A stretch of DNA of 64,000 bases from Roseiarcus sp963813555 (GCA_963813555.1 CAWEZX010000007.1:62001-126000), one strand, 5' to 3'. Counted from the first letter of the stretch, positions 1-8,998 are shown. A program made the numbers and translations. Notes: generated from the letters alone by a model not told the origin.

Positions 1-2
1 CC

Positions 3-320
3 TACTCGGCGGCCAAATTTGGCGTTATCGGGTTGACCCAGAGCCTCGCCAAGGAGCTCGGACCCGCCAACATTCGCGTCAATGCGATTCTGCCAGGCAT
101 CGTCGAGGGACCGCGCATGACCGGAGTGATCGCGGCGCGGGCCAAACAGACCGGGGTCAGTTACGAGGCGATGGAAGAGACTTATCTCGAGCGGGTGTCG
201 ATGCGCCGAATGGTGACCGCGGGCGACGTCGCCGCAACAATCGCGTACCTGCTGTCTCCGGCGGGGCGAAATGTCTCCGGCCAATCGATCGGCGTGGACG
301 CCAATGTCGAAACGTTGTGA
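3..320 (+). CDS. SDR family oxidoreductase, C-terminal part (cut by window start)
   Basis: The frame is open from the window edge. Its first visible residues are YSAAK, the catalytic Tyr-x3-Lys of classical short-chain dehydrogenases, so the N-terminal Rossmann half lies outside the window. The tail is typical of the family: a PG turn after the active-site helix (NAILPGIVEGPR), a substrate loop, then a C-terminal segment in which GQSIGVDAN matches the usual G-x3-x-VDGG ending. It stops 31 bases before a dehydrogenase gene and is followed by BKACE and lactonase genes on the same strand, so it is probably the first visible member of that operon. Substrate is not determined; oxidation of a sugar or hydroxy acid would suit the neighbours. 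Confidence 0.85.
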   Translation, partial: YSAAKFGVIGLTQSLAKELGPANIRVNAILPGIVEGPRMTGVIAARAKQTGVSYEAMEETYLERVSMRRMVTAGDVAATIAYLLSPAGRNVSGQSIGVDANVETL

Positions 321-351
321 CGGATAGGCTTACTGGCGCTTGGAGGGCGAT

Positions 352-1299
352 ATGACAAAAGTGGCGGTGATCGGGTCGGGCTTCGTTGGCCGCGCCTGGG
401 CGATAAGTTTTGCCCGCGCCGGTTGCGCGGTCGCCCTTTGGGATCAGGACAACGACGCGCCGGGCAAGGCTCAGGCGTATATCGAGCGGCTTTTGCCGGA
501 CCTTGAGGCGAGCGATCTTCTCAACGGAGCCTCGGCGAGCCAAGTCGCAACACGAATCCGTGTGGCGAAAACACTCGAGTCGGCGCTTGAGGGAACGGTG
601 CATGTCCAGGAGAACACGCCGGAAGATGTCGAGGTGAAGCGCGCGGTGTTCGCACGGCTTGACGCGGCCGCGCCGACCGACGCCGTGCTGGCGAGCTCGA
701 CCTCCGCGATTCTACCCTCGGCCTTCACCGAAAAGCTCCAAGGCCGCGCGCGCTGTCTCGTCATCCACCCCATCAATCCGCCCTATCTTATTCCCGCCGC
801 CGAAATTGTCCCGGCGCCATGGACCGACCCGGCGATTGTCGAGCGGGCCGCAAAGTTCCTGCGTTCCGCTGGTCATGCGCCGATCGTCATGAAGCGCGAG
901 ATCGATGGTTTTGTCATGAACCGGCTGCAAGGCGCGCTCTTGGAGGAAGCCTTCCGGCTCGTCGAGCAGGGATATGCGGGGGTTGAGGACGTTGACGTCG
1001 GGATTCGTGAGGGCCTCGCGTTGCGCTGGTCGTTCATGGGACCGTTCGAGACCATCGACCTCAACGCGCCCGCCGGGGTGCGCGACTACGCCGACCGCTA
1101 TCAAGGGATCTATTCCGGCATCTTCGGATCGACGCAATGGCGTGTCGACTGGAGCGGGCCAGTCATGGACAAAGTCGAGTCCCAGCGTCGCGAACGCTTG
1201 GGCGCGGACCGTTTGGGAGAGCGTCAGGCTTGGCGGGATCGCCGCCTGATCGCGCTTACGGCGCATAAGCGCTGGGCGGACAAGAACATCGGTCACTAA
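352..1299 (+). CDS. 3-hydroxyacid dehydrogenase of the lambda-crystallin / L-gulonate 3-dehydrogenase type
   Basis: The product is about 315 aa. The N-terminus VAVIGSGFVGRAWA is the GxGxxG NAD-binding fold of the 3-hydroxyacyl-CoA dehydrogenase superfamily. The HPINPPYLIP stretch and the block GFVMNRLQGALLEEAFRLVE are characteristic of CRYL1 (L-gulonate 3-dehydrogenase) and carnitine-dehydrogenase-like enzymes rather than fatty-acid FadB. ATG at 352 is preferred over the upstream TTG at 340 because GGAGG lies at 342-346, correctly spaced. A 3-hydroxy acid would become a beta-keto acid, which is exactly the substrate class of the BKACE encoded 32 bases downstream. The precise substrate is inferred, not shown. 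Confidence 0.85.
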   Translation: MTKVAVIGSGFVGRAWAISFARAGCAVALWDQDNDAPGKAQAYIERLLPDLEASDLLNGASASQVATRIRVAKTLESALEGTVHVQENTPEDVEVKRAVFARLDAAAPTDAVLASSTSAILPSAFTEKLQGRARCLVIHPINPPYLIPAAEIVPAPWTDPAIVERAAKFLRSAGHAPIVMKREIDGFVMNRLQGALLEEAFRLVEQGYAGVEDVDVGIREGLALRWSFMGPFETIDLNAPAGVRDYADRYQGIYSGIFGSTQWRVDWSGPVMDKVESQRRERLGADRLGERQAWRDRRLIALTAHKRWADKNIGH

Positions 1300-1331
1300 C
1301 GGACGACGCAGAGACAAGGAAGAACGCTAGC

Positions 1332-2264
1332 ATGGCTCAATCGAACAAGGTCATCATCACTTGCGCTGTGACGGGGGCGATCCACACGCCGTCAATGTCG
1401 CCCTACCTTCCGGTTACGGCTGACCAAATCGCCGAGGCTGCGATCGGAGCGGCGGAGGCCGGCGCAGCAATGGTCCATTTGCACGCGCGCGACGAGCAGA
1501 CCGGCCGACCCGATCAAAGCCCAGAGGCGTTCGCGCGTTTCCTTCCGCGCATCAAGCAGTCGACAAAGGCGGTGGTGAATCTGACGACGGGCGGTGCGCC
1601 CTTCATGACGGTCGAGGAGCGTGTGAAACCCGCCGAGACGTTCAAGCCGGAAGTCGCGTCGCTCAACATGGGTTCGATGAACTTCGGGCTCTTCCCAATG
1701 CTCAACCGCTTCAAGACCTTCAAACACGATTGGGAGCCGCAAGCGCTCGAGAACTCACGCGATCTCGTGTTCCGCAACACGTACAAGGATATCGAATTCG
1801 TCCTGCGCACGCTCGCCGATTCCGGGACGCGCTTCGAGTTTGAGTGCTACGACACTTCGCACCTCTACAATCTCAATCACTTCCTTGAGCGTCGCCTCGT
1901 CAAGCCGCCGCTTTTCGTCCAGACCGTGTTTGGCATTCTCGGCGGGATCGGTCCGCATCCTGAGGACGTCATGCATATGAAGCGCACCGCTGACAGACTG
2001 TTTGGCGCCCAATACAAATGGTCAGTGCTCGGCGCGGGGCGCAATCAGCTGGCTATCGCCGCGATGGCCGCCGCGATGGGGGGCAACGTGCGCGTCGGGC
2101 TCGAGGACTCGCTTTGGTTCGGACCGGGCAAACTCGCCACGAGCAACGCCGAGCAGGTTCGCGCCGCCCGCCAGATCATCGAGGGGCTCGGCCTCTCGAT
2201 CGCCAGCCCGGACGAAGCCCGCGAAATTCTCGAGCTCAAGGGCGGAGATCGCGTGGCGTTCTGA
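1332..2264 (+). CDS. Beta-keto acid cleavage enzyme (BKACE, DUF849 family)
   Basis: This 310-aa protein has the DUF849/BKACE layout. Family members are zinc TIM barrels that condense a beta-keto acid with acetyl-CoA and split it into acetoacetate and a new acyl-CoA; 3-keto-5-aminohexanoate cleavage enzyme is the prototype. The N-terminal strand VIITCAVTGAIHTPSMSP and the metal-binding HxH (H49, H51 in MVHLHARD) are visible, as are VNLTTGG and the C-terminal GLEDSLWFGPGKLATSNAEQV segment. Length is normal for the family. The gene sits between a 3-hydroxyacid dehydrogenase and an SMP-30 lactonase, so the natural substrate is probably a 3-keto sugar acid or a carnitine-like acid. AAGGA upstream supports the ATG start. 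Confidence 0.9.
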   Translation: MAQSNKVIITCAVTGAIHTPSMSPYLPVTADQIAEAAIGAAEAGAAMVHLHARDEQTGRPDQSPEAFARFLPRIKQSTKAVVNLTTGGAPFMTVEERVKPAETFKPEVASLNMGSMNFGLFPMLNRFKTFKHDWEPQALENSRDLVFRNTYKDIEFVLRTLADSGTRFEFECYDTSHLYNLNHFLERRLVKPPLFVQTVFGILGGIGPHPEDVMHMKRTADRLFGAQYKWSVLGAGRNQLAIAAMAAAMGGNVRVGLEDSLWFGPGKLATSNAEQVRAARQIIEGLGLSIASPDEAREILELKGGDRVAF

Positions 2265-2325
2265 TCGCTCGGGCCACGCGAAGGGAGCGCCCCGCTGAAG
2301 AGCAAGACAATGGAGGGAGGATCTC

Positions 2326-3201
2326 ATGCGCATCGAAGTGCTGATCGACGTCAAAACCATACTCGGAGAGGGCCCGCTCTGGGATGTCGACGAACAGCGC
2401 CTCTATTTCATCGACAGCTTCGGTTGCAACGTCTTCCGCTGCACCGCCGACGGGCGTGAGGTGCGCGCCTGGGATGTGCCCGCGAAGATCGGCTCCATGG
2501 CCTTGCGCCGCCAGGGCGGCGCGGTCGTGTCGCTCGCCAGCGGATTTCATTTTCTGGACTTCAAGACCGGCGATTGCCAGCTCATCGTTGATCCGGAGTC
2601 GGACAAGCCGGCCAATCGCATCAATGACGGCAAGGTCGACAAGCGAGGCCGCTTCGTCGCTGGCTCAATGGACACGAAGGAAGACGGCCCCAACGGCGCG
2701 CTCTATCGCCTCGACCCCGACCTGTCGCTGCACAAGCTTGACGAGCGCATCATTGTCTCCAACGGACCGTGCTGGAGTCCGGACGGGCGCATCTTCTACT
2801 TCCAAGACACTTGGTCGGGCGAGATCTGGGCGTATGACTATGACCTCGACACAGGAGCGGTTTCGAACAGGCGCACTTTCGCCAAAGTTGACCGTTCGCG
2901 CGGAGGCGCCGCGGATGGTTCGACCGTTGACGCCGAGGGATGCCTCTGGAACGCTCTTGTGTACGACGGCAGAATCGTTCGCTACACGCCGGACGGTAAA
3001 GTCGATCGGATCATCGAAATGCCGGTGAAGAAAGTGACGAGCGTCATGTTTGGCGGCCCGAACCTCGACAACCTTTATGTGACTTCAATGGCGAAGCCCC
3101 CGCTGCCGCGCTTTCCGGGCGACGGCGTTCTTCGCGGCAGCCTCTTTGCTGTTCACGATCTTGGCGTCCGCGGCGTTCCCGAGCCGCGCTTCGCCGGTTG
3201 A
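2326..3201 (+). CDS. SMP-30/gluconolactonase/LRE family lactonase
   Basis: A 291-aa six-bladed beta-propeller protein of the SMP-30/regucalcin family, which hydrolyses aldonolactones using one divalent metal. The usual metal ligands can be placed: E15 in LGEGPLWD, Asn in RINDGKVD, Asn in SNGPCWSPDG and Asp in GAADGSTVDAEG. No signal peptide is seen, so it should act in the cytoplasm. GGAGG lies just upstream of ATG 2326. It is the last gene of the SDR-dehydrogenase-BKACE operon and would supply an open-chain aldonate to the dehydrogenase. Its stop lies 4 bases from the end of the convergent thioesterase gene. Confidence 0.88.
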   Translation: MRIEVLIDVKTILGEGPLWDVDEQRLYFIDSFGCNVFRCTADGREVRAWDVPAKIGSMALRRQGGAVVSLASGFHFLDFKTGDCQLIVDPESDKPANRINDGKVDKRGRFVAGSMDTKEDGPNGALYRLDPDLSLHKLDERIIVSNGPCWSPDGRIFYFQDTWSGEIWAYDYDLDTGAVSNRRTFAKVDRSRGGAADGSTVDAEGCLWNALVYDGRIVRYTPDGKVDRIIEMPVKKVTSVMFGGPNLDNLYVTSMAKPPLPRFPGDGVLRGSLFAVHDLGVRGVPEPRFAG

Positions 3202-3205
3202 TCTT

Positions 3206-3613
3206 TCACGAGGGCGACTGAAAGAGACGGCGCAGGTCGGCGGGAAGCCGCGCCGGGCGGCCGCCGCGAATTGACGCGACCAGCATCTCGGCGGTGACAA
3301 GTTCCTTGTCGCGCCGCAAGATGCGTTGCTTGAAATCGATCGAGGCGCCACGCACGGCGATGACGCTGGTCTCGACTTCCAGGAGATCGTCCATCATCGC
3401 CGGCGCCAGATACTCGATTTGCAGCGAGCGTATCGCGAACGCGACGCCAGAGTTTTCCGCCAAGTCCCGGTGCGAGAATCCCCGCCGACGCAGCCACTCG
3501 GTGCGGCCGCGTTCAAGGAAGCGCAGATGGGAAGCGTGATACACGCGGCCCGAAAAGTCCGTGTCTTCGTAGTAGACGCGAACCCAGAGCGCGTCTGCGG
3601 GGAGGTGCGACAA
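3206..3613 (-). CDS. Acyl-CoA thioesterase, 4-hydroxybenzoyl-CoA thioesterase/YbgC family
   Basis: A 135-aa hot-dog fold protein. RVYYEDTDFSGRVYHASHLRF carries the family active-site signature (Y-x-D-TD-x-x-G-x-V-x-H-x-x-Y/L), with the catalytic Asp in EDTD. The start appears to be TTG at 3613, since the in-frame sequence begins there and CAGGAG lies about 9 bases upstream. Such enzymes hydrolyse short acyl-CoA esters. Genes for YbgC often precede tolQRAB, but no tol genes are visible here. The tail-to-tail position with the BKACE operon makes a role in acyl-CoA turnover conceivable but not proven. Confidence 0.85.
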   Translation of the reverse strand: MSHLPADALWVRVYYEDTDFSGRVYHASHLRFLERGRTEWLRRRGFSHRDLAENSGVAFAIRSLQIEYLAPAMMDDLLEVETSVIAVRGASIDFKQRILRRDKELVTAEMLVASIRGGRPARLPADLRRLFQSPS

Positions 3614-3711
3614 ATCCTTGACTCCTGCGAGAGAGGGGAGAAAACGCGCTTCCGCGGCCCGCCGTCAACGGCGTTCTCTTCATGGTCCGAGCGCGCGAAG
3701 GTCCCGGATGG

Positions 3712-4212
3712 ATGAAAACGATGCGCACCAGCCTGCTCGAGAATTTGCCCGATGCTCTCGCCGGCGTGAAGACGCGACCGCTATTTGTGATGCGCCTCAG
3801 TTCCCGCATGCAAGTCGTCGGTCCTACCCCCGGATATATCCGTAGGGTTGGCGCTGTATCTGGCGGCGCCTTTGAAGGAGAACGACTGTCAGGCGAAGTG
3901 CTCGACAGCGGCAATGACTGGCAGACCGTCCGCGGCGACAGCGCCGTCACCTTGGATGTCCGTCTGGTCCTCAAGACTCACGACGAAGCGATGATTGGCA
4001 TGACTTACCGCGGAATCCGCCACGGCTCGCCCGACATCCTGGCGCGGATCGACCGCGGCGAGACCGTCGACCCGGCGACCTACTATTTTCGCATTTCGTC
4101 GTTCTTCGAGACCGCGGCTCCGAAGTACGACTGGCTCAATCGCCTAATTGCGGTTGGGATCGGCCATCGCACTGCAGAAGGACCGATCTACAGCCTGTTT
4201 GAGCTCCTATGA
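3712..4212 (+). CDS. DUF3237 (UPF0311) domain protein
   Basis: The product of about 166 aa has the DUF3237 pattern: a short N-terminal helix, the strand RPLFVMRLSSRMQVVGPTP, the GGAFEGERLSGEVLDSGNDWQ segment, then MTYRGIRH and DPATYYFRISSFFETAAPKYDWLNR near the C-terminus. Function of the family is not established; the fold is a small beta barrel. ATG 3712 gives a product of usual length; the earlier ATG 3682 would add ten residues and has no ribosome site in front. The gene diverges from the thioesterase gene and stands alone before gnd. Confidence 0.8.
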   Translation: MKTMRTSLLENLPDALAGVKTRPLFVMRLSSRMQVVGPTPGYIRRVGAVSGGAFEGERLSGEVLDSGNDWQTVRGDSAVTLDVRLVLKTHDEAMIGMTYRGIRHGSPDILARIDRGETVDPATYYFRISSFFETAAPKYDWLNRLIAVGIGHRTAEGPIYSLFELL

Positions 4213-4296
4213 CCTGACATCGATTGATGGAGATTTGCCCGCCCCCCGTTGCGAGGCTAAGACAGGCGCCTTGTCTCGGAAAAGCGTGGAGGAACC

Positions 4297-5730
4297 ATGG
4301 CTGATCAAGCTGACATTGGCGTCATGGGATTGGCCGTAATGGGCGCAAATCTGGCGCGGAACGCCGCGCGGCATGGGTTCGGCGTCGCGGTTTTCAACCG
4401 AAATCATGAACGGACCGACGAGCTGATGTCCCAGCATGGCGGCGAAGGGCGTTTTTTCCCAGCGAAGGCGCTTCCTGACTTCATCTCCAGCATCGCCAAA
4501 CCTCGCCCGATTCTCATCATGGTCAAGGCCGGCAAGCCGGTCGACGAGGTGATCGACGAACTCCTGCCTCATCTCGAGGAGAACGACATCATTATCGACG
4601 GCGGGAACTCGCTGTTCACCGACACGGCGCGTCGCTACGAGACTTGCGAAGCAAAGAAGATCCGTTTCGTCGGCATGGGCGTTTCGGGTGGCGAGGAGGG
4701 AGCGCTCGAAGGCCCGAGCATGATGCCCGGCGGCGATCGCGAAGCCTGGGACCGCATCGCCCCGATGCTGACCAAGATGGCTGCCCAAGTCGATGGCACG
4801 CCCTGCTGCACGTACATCGGTCCGCAAGGCGCGGGCCATTACGTCAAGATGGTGCACAACGGCATCGAGTATGCCGACATGCAGCTCATCGCCGAAGCCT
4901 ACGATCTCATGAAAAGCGTATATGGCCTCGACGCGCCGGCCATGGCGGATATCTTCCAGACCTGGAAAGAGGGCGACCTCGACAGCTATCTGATCGAGAT
5001 TACTGCGGCTGTCCTGCGAAAGACCGACGCAGGCACGGGCAAGCCGCTGGTCGACGTCATCGTCGATGAAGCGGAGCAGAAGGGGACCGGCCGCTGGACG
5101 GCGCAGAACGCGCTTGAGCTTGGCGTGCCGCTGACCGGGATCACCGAGGCCGTGTTCGCCCGCGTCCTCTCCGCCAACCGCGCAATGCGGCAGGAGCTGG
5201 ACAAGAAGACGCCGCATCCCGCGGCGCAAACGCGCAAGCCGGACAAGGCCGAGATCGACGCCATCCGCGACGCGCTTTACGCTTCGAAGATCGTCGCCTA
5301 CGCGCAAGGGTTTGAGCAGATGTCGGTCGCTTCCGCCCAGTTCAAATGGGATCTGAAGCTCGGCGACATGGCGACAATCTGGCGCGGCGGATGCATCATC
5401 AGGGCTCGTTTCCTCGATCGCATCAAGGAAGCCTATGATCGAAACCCGAAGCTCGCCAACCTCCTGCTCGACGATTACTTCCGGGAGGGTGTCGTTCGGA
5501 CGGAGGGCGCGTGGCGGCGTGTGCTTGCCTTGGCGATCGCCAACGGCGTGCCGGCGCCTGCTTTCTCTTCGTCGCTGGCCTATTACGACGGATTGAGACG
5601 CGCGCGGGGACCAACGAACCTGCTGCAGGGCCTGCGAGATTACTTCGGCGCGCATACCTATCGCCGCCTCGACAAGGAAGGCAGCTTCCATATCCGCTGG
5701 AGCCAGGACGGGAACGAGGTCAAAGTCTAA
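4297..5730 (+). CDS. gnd: 6-phosphogluconate dehydrogenase, decarboxylating
   Basis: A full-length enzyme of 477 aa that oxidises 6-phosphogluconate to ribulose 5-phosphate and CO2 with NADP in the pentose phosphate pathway. The N-terminal GLAVMGANLARN is the dinucleotide motif (GxAxMGxN), VFNRNHERTDEL the adenosine-phosphate binding region, VSGGEEGALEGPSMMPGG the substrate loop, and YVKMVHNGIEYADMQ holds the catalytic Lys, His and Asn. The C-terminal THTYRRLDKEGSFHIRW is the conserved end. GGAGG precedes ATG 4297. It stands alone, with no zwf or pgl beside it. Confidence 0.97.
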   Translation: MADQADIGVMGLAVMGANLARNAARHGFGVAVFNRNHERTDELMSQHGGEGRFFPAKALPDFISSIAKPRPILIMVKAGKPVDEVIDELLPHLEENDIIIDGGNSLFTDTARRYETCEAKKIRFVGMGVSGGEEGALEGPSMMPGGDREAWDRIAPMLTKMAAQVDGTPCCTYIGPQGAGHYVKMVHNGIEYADMQLIAEAYDLMKSVYGLDAPAMADIFQTWKEGDLDSYLIEITAAVLRKTDAGTGKPLVDVIVDEAEQKGTGRWTAQNALELGVPLTGITEAVFARVLSANRAMRQELDKKTPHPAAQTRKPDKAEIDAIRDALYASKIVAYAQGFEQMSVASAQFKWDLKLGDMATIWRGGCIIRARFLDRIKEAYDRNPKLANLLLDDYFREGVVRTEGAWRRVLALAIANGVPAPAFSSSLAYYDGLRRARGPTNLLQGLRDYFGAHTYRRLDKEGSFHIRWSQDGNEVKV

Positions 5731-5886
5731 AGCCGGGGGGAAACCCGCCGCCTGACGCATCTTTGACTCCGACACGGGCTCCCAGGCGCCGGCCGTCTTG
5801 GAAACATCATTCTGAATCTCTATGGCCTCTGGCTGGCCGCGCCGGACTTGGGTTCATTCCTCATGCTGCACTTTGGGAGACTTGCG

Positions 5887-6498
5887 ATGACAACGTTCAG
5901 AATTCCCCTCGCCGCGACGTTCGTCCTGGCCGTCACGCCGGCCCTCGCCCAAAACCCGCCAGTCGCATCCGCGCGCGCAACCATCCAGACGATCAGCGCC
6001 GACGGCTCGGCCTTGAAGGTGCGCACCCGCGCGGGCGAGGATCAGACGGTCCATCTCAATCCGAAAACGCGCTTCGTCCTCGTCGTTCCCGCGACGCTCG
6101 CCGACGTGAGGGCCGGGAGCTTCATCGGCGTCGCCGCCCTGCCGGGGGAGGGCAACGAACTCAAGGCTATGGAAGTGCACATCTTTCCCGAGGCGATGCG
6201 AGGGACCGGCGAGGGATTCCGCCCCTTCGACCTCGCGCCGAAAAGTTCGATGACCAACGGCAATATCTCCGCGCGTGTCGACGCGACGACCGGCCCCAAG
6301 CTCACCGTGACCTACAAGGGCGGGGAGCAGACCATCGTCGTCGATCCGAAGACGCCGATCGTCGCGTTCGAGCCTGGCGCGCAGACCGCTCTCAAGCCCG
6401 GCGCGGCGATCATCGCCCGGGGGCCCAAGCAGAAAGACGGCTCGATCGACGCCGCCTTCGTCCTGGTCGGCAAGGACGGGCTCGTCCCGCCGATGTGA
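5887..6498 (+). CDS. Periplasmic hypothetical protein with signal peptide (DUF5666-like)
   Basis: The product is about 203 aa. From ATG 5887 it begins with a clear Sec signal peptide (TTFRIPLAATFVLAVTPALAQ) and likely cleavage after ALA. The rest is rich in short beta strands and appears to contain two repeated barrel-like units, each ending in an Asp/His-rich strand (QTVHLNPKTRFVLVV and QTIVVDPKTPIVAFE). This resembles DUF5666-type proteins of unknown role. The longer reading from TTG 5848 would bury the signal peptide and is not favoured. No functional partner is evident; gnd upstream and the radical SAM gene downstream seem unrelated. Confidence 0.7.
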   Translation: MTTFRIPLAATFVLAVTPALAQNPPVASARATIQTISADGSALKVRTRAGEDQTVHLNPKTRFVLVVPATLADVRAGSFIGVAALPGEGNELKAMEVHIFPEAMRGTGEGFRPFDLAPKSSMTNGNISARVDATTGPKLTVTYKGGEQTIVVDPKTPIVAFEPGAQTALKPGAAIIARGPKQKDGSIDAAFVLVGKDGLVPPM

Positions 6499-6595
6499 TC
6501 AGCCCTCGGCTGTGCTCGGCCTAGGACCGAGCGATTTGCCCGAATAAGCCGTCCCGTGCTAGCGATGCGCGATTCTTCCGCGGGGCAACCAACTC

Positions 6596-8437
6596 ATGAG
6601 GACGTCGTCGAGTCCAATCGAGGCTAGGTCGGATTCGCGCGCGCCTGATTCGTTATTTACTTTCGTTCTCGTGAAGCCGACCCATTACGACGACGATGGC
6701 TATCCGATCCAGTGGTATCGGTCGGCGCTGCCGTCCAACACCCTCGCCTGCATGAACAGCCTGGCAGAGGACGCTGGCAAGCGTGAGGTCCTCGGTCCCG
6801 GTGTCGAGATGAGGGTCGAGACCTACGACGAGACCAATCGCCGCGTCTTCCCGAGCCGGATCATCCGCGATCTCAAGCGCCGGGGCGGGCGGGTGCTTAT
6901 CGGCATCGTCGGGGTGCAGTCGAACCAATATCCCCGCGCGATGGACCTTGCGCGCCGGTTCCGCGCCGCGGGCCTGCCGGTCTCGATCGGCGGTTTTCAC
7001 GTCTCCGGCTGTATCGCCATGCTGCCCGAGATGCCGGTCGAGCTAAAGGAGGCGCAGGCGCTCGGGATTGCGCTGTTTGCGGGCGAATCCGAGGAGCACC
7101 GGCTCGATGAGGTGTTGCTCGACGCGTGGAACGACACGCTGAAGCCGCTCTACAATTTCATGGACAAGCTGCCGTCGCTCAGCGGGGAGCCGGCCCCGAT
7201 CCTGCCGCGCAAGCATGTCGAGCGCACGTCCGGAACCTATTCGAGCATCGACCTCGGCCGCGGCTGCCCCTATCAGTGCTCGTTCTGCACTATCATCAAC
7301 GTGCAGGGGCGCAAGAGCCGCTTCCGCACCCCCGATGATCTCGAACAGATCATCCGGGCTAACTATGCGCAGGGCATCGATCGGTTCTTCATCACCGATG
7401 ACAATTTCGCCCGCAACAGCGACTGGGAAATTCTGATCGACCGCGTGATAGCGCTCAAGAAGGACAACATCCACGTCGGCTTCACCATCCAGGTCGACAC
7501 CCTCTGCCACAAGATCCCAAATTTTATCGAGAAGACCACGCAAGCGGGCGTCAAACGCGTATTCATCGGGCTTGAGAACATCAATCCCGAGAATCTCATC
7601 ACCGCCAAGAAACGGCAGAACAAGATCACCGAATATCGTGTGATGCTGCAGAAATGGCGATCGCACGGCGCTATCACTTTCGCCGGCTACATCCTCGGCT
7701 TCCCCGCCGATACGAAGGAGTCGATCCTTCGCGACATCGAGATCATCAAGCGCGAATTGCCGCTCGACATTCTCGAGTTCTTCTTCTTAACGCCGCTGCC
7801 AGGCTCGGAAGACCACAAGACTCTGTTGAAGAAAGGGGTCTGGATGGACCCCGACATCAACAAATACGACCTCAACCACCGCGTTTCGCATCATTCGAAG
7901 ATGAGCGATCAAGAGTGGGAGGACGCCTACCGCGCCGCGTGGAATTCCTTTTATACGCTCGACCATATTGGCACCATTCTCAAGCGCGCTGCAGCGATCA
8001 AGAACGGACGACCGAAGCAGATCCTGAGCACGATGCTGTGGTTCAAACTGATGATCGACCACGAAGGCGTCCATCCACTCGAAGGCGGCGCCTTCCGTCT
8101 GAAGTACCGTCGCGACCGCCGAGTCGGCCTACCTGTTGAATCGCGCTTTGTCTTTTATCCGCGCTACGGCTTCGAGATCGTCAGCAAGGCGTGGAAATAC
8201 ACGAGCTTCTTCTTGAAGACGCGCAAAGTTCTCAAGGCTACGCTCGAGGCGCCCGACCGCTGGACCTATACCGATCTCGCTATCGAGGCGCCCAAGTCGG
8301 ACGAATTCGAGCAGCTCTCGCTTTATCACGCCACCAGCGGCGGCGAAGCGGCGCTCGCGCGCAAGGCGCTCGGCGACAGCATTCGCGACGCGCCACGGCC
8401 TGCGGCCATCGCGATCCCCGCCACCGCGGCGGAATGA
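6596..8437 (+). CDS. B12-binding-domain radical SAM protein
   Basis: A 613-aa enzyme. Residues about 25-170 look like a cobalamin-binding-type Rossmann domain (VLIGIVGVQSNQYPRAMDLA, LPVSIGGFHVSG). The radical SAM core follows, with the cluster ligands C224-x3-C228-x2-C231 in GRGCPYQCSFC. FFITDDNFARN and FIGLENINPENL are typical barrel strands. The C-terminal 150 residues are a family-specific extension. There is no DxHxxG in the first domain, so B12 binding itself is doubtful although the architecture is that of the B12-binding radical SAM group. Substrate unknown; no biosynthetic cluster surrounds it. The XRE-type gene begins 9 bases after its stop. Confidence 0.85.
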   Translation: MRTSSSPIEARSDSRAPDSLFTFVLVKPTHYDDDGYPIQWYRSALPSNTLACMNSLAEDAGKREVLGPGVEMRVETYDETNRRVFPSRIIRDLKRRGGRVLIGIVGVQSNQYPRAMDLARRFRAAGLPVSIGGFHVSGCIAMLPEMPVELKEAQALGIALFAGESEEHRLDEVLLDAWNDTLKPLYNFMDKLPSLSGEPAPILPRKHVERTSGTYSSIDLGRGCPYQCSFCTIINVQGRKSRFRTPDDLEQIIRANYAQGIDRFFITDDNFARNSDWEILIDRVIALKKDNIHVGFTIQVDTLCHKIPNFIEKTTQAGVKRVFIGLENINPENLITAKKRQNKITEYRVMLQKWRSHGAITFAGYILGFPADTKESILRDIEIIKRELPLDILEFFFLTPLPGSEDHKTLLKKGVWMDPDINKYDLNHRVSHHSKMSDQEWEDAYRAAWNSFYTLDHIGTILKRAAAIKNGRPKQILSTMLWFKLMIDHEGVHPLEGGAFRLKYRRDRRVGLPVESRFVFYPRYGFEIVSKAWKYTSFFLKTRKVLKATLEAPDRWTYTDLAIEAPKSDEFEQLSLYHATSGGEAALARKALGDSIRDAPRPAAIAIPATAAE

Positions 8438-8446
8438 TCCGAGGCG

Positions 8447-8725
8447 ATGATCGAAGCCGCCCAGGTGAGAGCCGCGCGCGCCCTTATCGGCTGGTCGCAG
8501 ACGAAGCTCGCCGAGGCTGCCGGGGCGCCGCTGTCGATCATCGAACGCTTCGAGACCGGAGCTTCCATTGCGGAGGAAGGGATCGACAAGATGCAGGCGG
8601 CGCTCGAGGCCGCCGGCGTCGTGTTCATCCCGAAGAACGGCGGCGGCGCTGGGGTCCGGCTGCGCGAGGGCCGCGAGTCCGAGTACATCGGCTGGGACGA
8701 CCTCAACGCGTCGAACGACGACTAG
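8447..8725 (+). CDS. Small XRE-type helix-turn-helix regulator
   Basis: A 92-aa protein consisting of a short N-terminal helix (QVRAARALIGWSQ), a Cro/CI-type helix-turn-helix (TKLAEAAGAPLSIIERFETG), and a C-terminal strand pair ending VVFIPKNGGGAGVRLR. This layout is very common in rhizobial genomes. It is a cytoplasmic DNA-binding protein of unknown target. It follows the radical SAM gene closely enough to be co-transcribed. The ribosome site (GAGG) lies only 2 bases before ATG 8447, so the in-frame GTG at 8465 is an alternative start. Confidence 0.8.
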   Translation: MIEAAQVRAARALIGWSQTKLAEAAGAPLSIIERFETGASIAEEGIDKMQAALEAAGVVFIPKNGGGAGVRLREGRESEYIGWDDLNASNDD

Positions 8726-8854
8726 GCGCTTTGCATTTGGATGGAGTTGGGTTGGCTCCTTCTTGGCGGCGGCCCGCGACGTTCAGTCCGGTCGATCGGT
8801 TTGGGTTTTCTTGGCTCGTGGCCGTTTGGTTGCGAAGACCCCCGCTCATGAGGG

Positions 8855-8884
8855 TTGGATTTCCTTGGATTTCCTTGGATTCTC
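8855..8884. repeat. Tandem 10-base repeat TTGGATTTCC (three units)
   Basis: Two exact units and one degenerate unit stand in the 273-base gap between the XRE gene and the first IS remnant. The rest of this gap shows no gene. A related period-10 array lies at 22825-22858. Confidence 0.8.
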
Positions 8885-8998
8885 TCGTCCGAATCGAGAC
8901 TTATCAATGTCTGATACCAAAGGCTCCGCTGGCTGACTTATAGGGGGATTCCCGAATCGCGGGGATGCTGATTTAAGGCGGCGTGGAGGATTCGCGCC

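Noticed and set aside
4207..5775. 522-codon open frame opposite gnd
   Set aside because: Antisense of a certain housekeeping gene; no family resemblance.
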